NCBI GenBank assembly: GCA_034638255.1
Contig: JAWPGT010000009.1
Span: 558,001 to 622,000 of the forward strand
Source of the DNA: Coprinus comatus
Lineage: Eukaryota > Basidiomycota > Agaricomycetes > Agaricales > Agaricaceae
Direction of reading: 5' to 3'
DNA: 64,000 nucleotides
Shown here in pieces: positions 60,548-64,000 of the stretch. The notes beneath the pieces were generated by a model. The model was not told the DNA's origin, did not search any database, and saw only the letters and a list, made by a program, of their open reading frames with translations. Position 1 is the stretch's first letter; every line of letters starts with the position of its first letter. Both the position numbers and the translations under genes were made by a program.

Positions 60548-62403
60548 TCAAAAATCCTCCCAGCCGTTATCCAGTCCTTCATGGACTCTCCACCCTCGGT
60601 TATCCAACCAACGCTGGACCCTTTCGGCATCTTTTTTATCTTCTCCTTCGTCAAGAACCGAGACATCCCCCTTACCCGACAGCGCCAAAACAGACCAACC
60701 AATAACCATCATACCAGGTGGCCTCTGTTCGCCAGAATTAGCCAAGGCCTCCACGATATTATCCAATGTCGAAGTCAGAACCCTCTGATCAGGCATCGAA
60801 GCACGTTCAATAATAGCGATGGGAGTATTGCCAGGATAAGCACCGCCTTCCCTCTTAACTGCCTCATTTTCGTGAGTGAGTGATTGAATAACTTGAGGAA
60901 GTCGAGCGACGCCCATAAGAACAACAAGAGTACGACCACGCTCGTACGCTGGGAATTGAATTTCTTTGCCTTGTCGACCAACGCCCGTGCATACAATGAA
61001 TGATTCGGCAACTCCACGTTGAGTAACCGGGACCCCGGCAAAAGTAGGTGCTGCAAGGGCGGAGCTGACGCCAGGAATAACCAGTGGTTCAAAACCATGG
61101 CTACGGAAATAGAGAACTTCTTCTCCTGCTCGGCCGTAGACTACTGGGTCCCCTTGCTTCAGCTAAAGAAAAGCAAGATATATGCATTTAGTACGAACTC
61201 CAAAGAGGGATAGCTTGGGTTAACTTACCCGTACGACGGTTAAGCCTTTATTAGCAGCTTCAATAGCGGCTTCCATCATCTCCTGTTGTGCACCCTCTGC
61301 ATTTCCAGGAAACTTTCTAGCAATACGAACTTGAACTCGTTCGGGTATCAAAGCAAGAACTGCGGCAGGAACTAGTTTGTCTGATAGGACCAAATCAGCG
61401 AGTTTAGTGAGTGCAGTGTGTGTCGCCAAGGTAAGGAGTTGAGGATGACCAGGACCAGAGCCAACTAACAGAATCCTTCCTTTCTTCGGCACATCCAATC
61501 CATGTCTCGACACCACCTCTCCACCAAAAACATCGTGTTCTACATTATTTTCCCCAAGTAAAATCGTGTTCATCTCTTGTTCCGACATGGTTGCCAATTT
61601 AGATATTGGCCAATACTCGCTGACTTGAGCTACCCATTTCATTCGCCTCTTAGCGCCCTGTGATGTTGTTTCGAAGAAGTAGGGTTACGTGGGGGAACAG
61701 GACGATTTGGAGTAGAAGGAGAACTATCTTCATTTACTTCATCTTCTTCCACCTCTTCTTCAACAGACGTAGACGAGGCTTTTGCCATGTTACGTAGTTT
61801 ACCAAGTTTGACAGCACTTGTTCCAATTTCCTTTGGCATTTTTGAAACAATATCACGTCTGATACGTCCTGCAAGTCGACAGCCTTGTCCATTGGTAGTA
61901 ACACCTATTTGAAGCGGTGTCTTTTCTCCCGTTTGTGCATCATCGAACCGATGGGTAGAAGTGAACGAATAGTCGCATAATTCCGGAATGTCGGTTGTGT
62001 TTACAGGAATATTATGAGATTTGAAAATATGGTAGAGAGCAGTTGCTGATGATTTCGTACGACGCTGAGGATTGCTGATAATGGTGTCTGTGATAGAAGC
62101 AAGAGATATTGAGGGAAAATCATCCAAGAAGGAGTTGAAAGTGATTTCTTCTTGTTGAGTGGAAGATCCAGGCAAACCATCCCAATCTACAAACTGGCAT
62201 TGACCTTGTTCTACACGCCATTTAACTTCAGCACAAGCTTCTTCAAGTCCACCTTTCCCCAATATTATCACTTCAAAATCAGCTTCAAGTGCTGCAAAAG
62301 CTCTAGAAACAGCCAACAGTCCAGAACCAACAATCAAAATTGTCTGCTGTCTTGCACGAAATGCAAGTAGCAATGAAGCACCTTTAGTCGGGACAGGGAA
62401 CAT
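60548..62403 (-). CDS. Fused siroheme synthase (Met8-like dehydrogenase/chelatase plus uroporphyrinogen-III methyltransferase)
   Basis: Exons 62403-61229 and 61162-60548. The N-terminal part (MFPVPTKGASLLLAFRARQQ then TILIVGSGLLAVSRAFAALE) is a Rossmann NAD-binding domain as in Met8, followed by a Glu-rich linker and the Met8-type C-terminal MKWVAQVSEYWPISKL. The C-terminal half is a precorrin methyltransferase: RILLVGSGPGHPQLLTL, LKQGDPVVYGRAGEE, LVIPGVSSALAAPTFAGVPVTQRG and GRTLVVLMGVARLP. Together these make siroheme, the cofactor of sulfite and nitrite reductases. Near 61639-61680 the frame shifts by one base. As written, the first frame stops at TGA (61639-61641) overlapping ATG of the second, but one added base joins them, and the exon length then fits the splice phase. 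A single fused gene is more likely than two. Confidence 0.88.
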
Positions 62404-62584
62404 AGCTGAGAATGAGGGAGAGATTTCCCATGATTTTTTTTCTGAAAATAAAGAGAAGAGGATAAGAATAATGTTGTCGTGCTCATGAGCAACAATTGGC
62501 TCAAACAGAAAACCAAAATTATTAAGTAATCATTAAGTCATTGGGCACGTGCATCCCCCAACCCTCTCACCCTCTTACACTCAC
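62404..62584. other. Bidirectional promoter between siroheme synthase and SRP14
   Basis: About 180 bases between divergent start codons. No motif is assigned. Confidence 0.4.
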
Positions 62585-63279
62585 ATGCAGCTAGTCGACA
62601 ACGACGCCGTATGTCCTTTTCCTCTATCCTTTAAATTCCCAATATATATATATAACAAATATTATATCACCTAGTTTCTAACACAATTGACGGCGTTGTT
62701 TGAATCTACGACAGACCATGGTTCAATATGGTTAACTCATAAACGATGTACGAGATCAATAAACACCTCTTTATTTATCATCATCTCTCATTTCATTTCC
62801 AGTAACATACGAGGATGGAGATGTAAAAATGGAAGATACAGAACAAACTTTGGATTCAAAAGAATATCAATGTTTAATACGTGCTACCAATGGCAAGAAG
62901 ATTAACTTTTCTACTCGGGTATGTAAATAACACTCTCAATCATCAATAAAAACAACCCCTCTCTCTCAAACCACACCTGCTTCAAATATTAACCACATTA
63001 TAAAATCAGGTAACCCCAGATGATCTAAACAAATTCTATTCCCACTATGGTACACTTCTCAAAACCTCCTTAACCACTCTTCGTAAACGTGACAAGAAGA
63101 AGGAGAAAACTCGTTCAGAACAAGCTCTCAAACGCAAGAAACGTATGACAGAACCTGTTGTCATTAATGGTCCTAAACGTGGTGCTGGAAGGAAAAAGAG
63201 ACAAAGACAAGTTGCGCTTGTTAACAAACAAATCGAATCCCAGAAAAGATTCAAAGAGAGGGAAGAGGCAAAGAACTGA
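62585..63279 (+). CDS. SRP14: Signal recognition particle protein SRP14
   Basis: Four exons (62585-62608, 62675-62747, 62803-62918, 63010-63279) give 160 residues, phases closed. The protein begins MQLVDNDAFLTQLTALFEST and continues GSIWLTHKR, then an acidic insert (EDGDVKMEDTEQT), CLIRATNGKKINFSTRV, DLNKFYSHYGTLLKTSLTTL and a long Lys/Arg-rich C-terminal tail. This is the order of SRP14: the loop with WLTHKR and the C-terminal helix KFYxxYxxLLKxS. SRP14 is part of the Alu domain of the signal recognition particle, where it helps pause translation of secretory proteins. The basic tail extension is common in fungal members. The tiny first exon (24 nt) is supported by the conserved LxxDxFL start. 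Confidence 0.93.
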
Positions 63280-63479
63280 GGTCGAATCTTCATCAATTCA
63301 TCATGATTAGAGGTATAGTTCAATCTCGATGTGATTGTAGATTAAACTACCAAGCAGATCAAATACAAAAAAACGACTGTTGAAAAAGAAAACGAGCATT
63401 AATCTAAAAACTATAACGTAACAGGAACTAATATCCTACACAAAACCAAAAAAAAAAAATGAAAATTCCTACTATACTA

Positions 63480-64000
63480 CTAAGACCATGGATTCCCACC
63501 AAACCCAGCACTACTACTCGCACTTCTCTTCCCAGCTCCATAATCACTTGGTACCACCCAAGGATCTGCAGTAGCTGTCCCAGTAATTGTTCCATCAGCA
63601 GTCCCAAACGAAAGTCCCGTGTCTTCAACTCCAACTCCAATAGGAGAACCAAATGGATTCAAATCATACCCAACCCGATTAGACTGATAACCTCCTCTTG
63701 AAGAATCAAACCTCCCACCAAAGTTGCTATATCCATTGTTGGAAGATTTAGATGATGAAGGAGCACCCCAAACAGGTGCTTCAAATGCACCTCCAAACGT
63801 CGTTGACGCTGACGCTACTGGTGTTTCCGAATACCCAAAAGATGAAGATGGGAATGGTTCCGTCTGAGTCCTATTCATCGAAGATGAAAACGATGAACCC
63901 CTTGTTTCTTCACGTACAGAAACAGATTTCCTAAAATCTTCTTCCAACCCCACTGTTCCATATCTACTCTTCACTTCTGAATCATCAGGTATCGGGGCAG
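63480..64000 (-). CDS. C-terminal part of Ser/Gly-rich protein with NPF motif, unknown
   Basis: The gene starts to the right of the window; only the last 173 or so codons are present, ending at 63480. The sequence is low-complexity, rich in Ser, Gly, Phe and Asn, with aromatic repeats such as YSNFGGRFDSSRGGYQ and an Asn-Pro-Phe motif (YDLNPFGSPIG), then GFGGNPWS at the C-terminus. NPF and similar motifs are common in the tails of endocytic adaptors and ARF-GAP-like proteins that bind EH domains, but the folded domain lies outside the window, so this is only a hint. No function is assigned. Confidence 0.55.
   Translation of the reverse strand, partial: APIPDDSEVKSRYGTVGLEEDFRKSVSVREETRGSSFSSSMNRTQTEPFPSSSFGYSETPVASASTTFGGAFEAPVWGAPSSSKSSNNGYSNFGGRFDSSRGGYQSNRVGYDLNPFGSPIGVGVEDTGLSFGTADGTITGTATADPWVVPSDYGAGKRSASSSAGFGGNPWS

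Noticed and set aside
61220..62403. Siroheme synthase read as two separate genes
   Set aside because: The conserved Met8-type block continues across the junction and one added base fits the splice phase, so one fused gene with a sequence error is preferred.

Overview
This window is nuclear DNA from a filamentous basidiomycete, most likely Agaricomycetes. Genes are cut by many GT-AG introns of about 45-60 nt. The gene set is typical of that group: MARVEL and multi-pass membrane proteins of mushroom-forming fungi, UstYa-type (DUF3328) proteins, stand-alone PAH proteins, TKL-type kinases, HsbA-like and expansin-like secreted proteins, and MACPF proteins. I saw no ribosomal RNA gene, CRISPR array or intact transposon.

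Layout. 0-6.8 kb holds housekeeping genes: the end of condensin SMC4 (+), a CDK-like kinase (-), an NAD-type malic enzyme (-) and a MARVEL membrane protein (-). 7.2-9.1 kb has two small secreted proteins, one a double-psi beta-barrel (expansin-like) protein. 10.8-13.0 kb is the energy-sensing kinase SNF1 (+). After about 2.7 kb without genes come an internally duplicated HsbA-like secreted protein (15.7-17.1 kb), a short unknown ORF, a UstYa-like protein (-) and a basidiomycete single-pass membrane protein (+). 20.7-25.1 kb carries two head-to-head MACPF genes, one apparently broken. 25.6-32.1 kb holds an Atg14-like autophagy gene (-), a PNPOx-like flavoprotein (+) and two acidic or Ser-rich unknowns (-). 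32.9-36.9 kb has a pseudokinase (+) and an intron-rich type-B carboxylesterase (-).

The most interesting locus is 37.5-41.8 kb. A minus-strand gene encodes, in order, a 2H phosphoesterase, a Cys-based dual-specificity phosphatase, a P-loop polynucleotide-kinase-like domain and an RNA ligase. This looks like a complete RNA healing and sealing enzyme on one chain, with a domain order different from the classical fungal tRNA ligase. It is head-to-head with an ATS1/Kti13-like RCC1 protein, a family linked in yeast to tRNA wobble modification. Downstream are a TKL kinase (-), an ABCA-type full ABC transporter (+), a PAH (Sin3-fold) mini-protein (+), two multi-pass membrane proteins (-), a second UstYa-like protein (+), a fused siroheme synthase (-), SRP14 (+) and the end of an unknown protein (-).

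Several conserved genes (CDK-like kinase, malic enzyme, RNA-repair enzyme, siroheme synthase and perhaps others) need one extra base, often inside a short homopolymer, to keep frame. In the malic enzyme, RNA-repair enzyme and siroheme synthase this also restores all splice phases. The pattern looks more like indel errors in the assembly than gene death, and exact models there should be checked.
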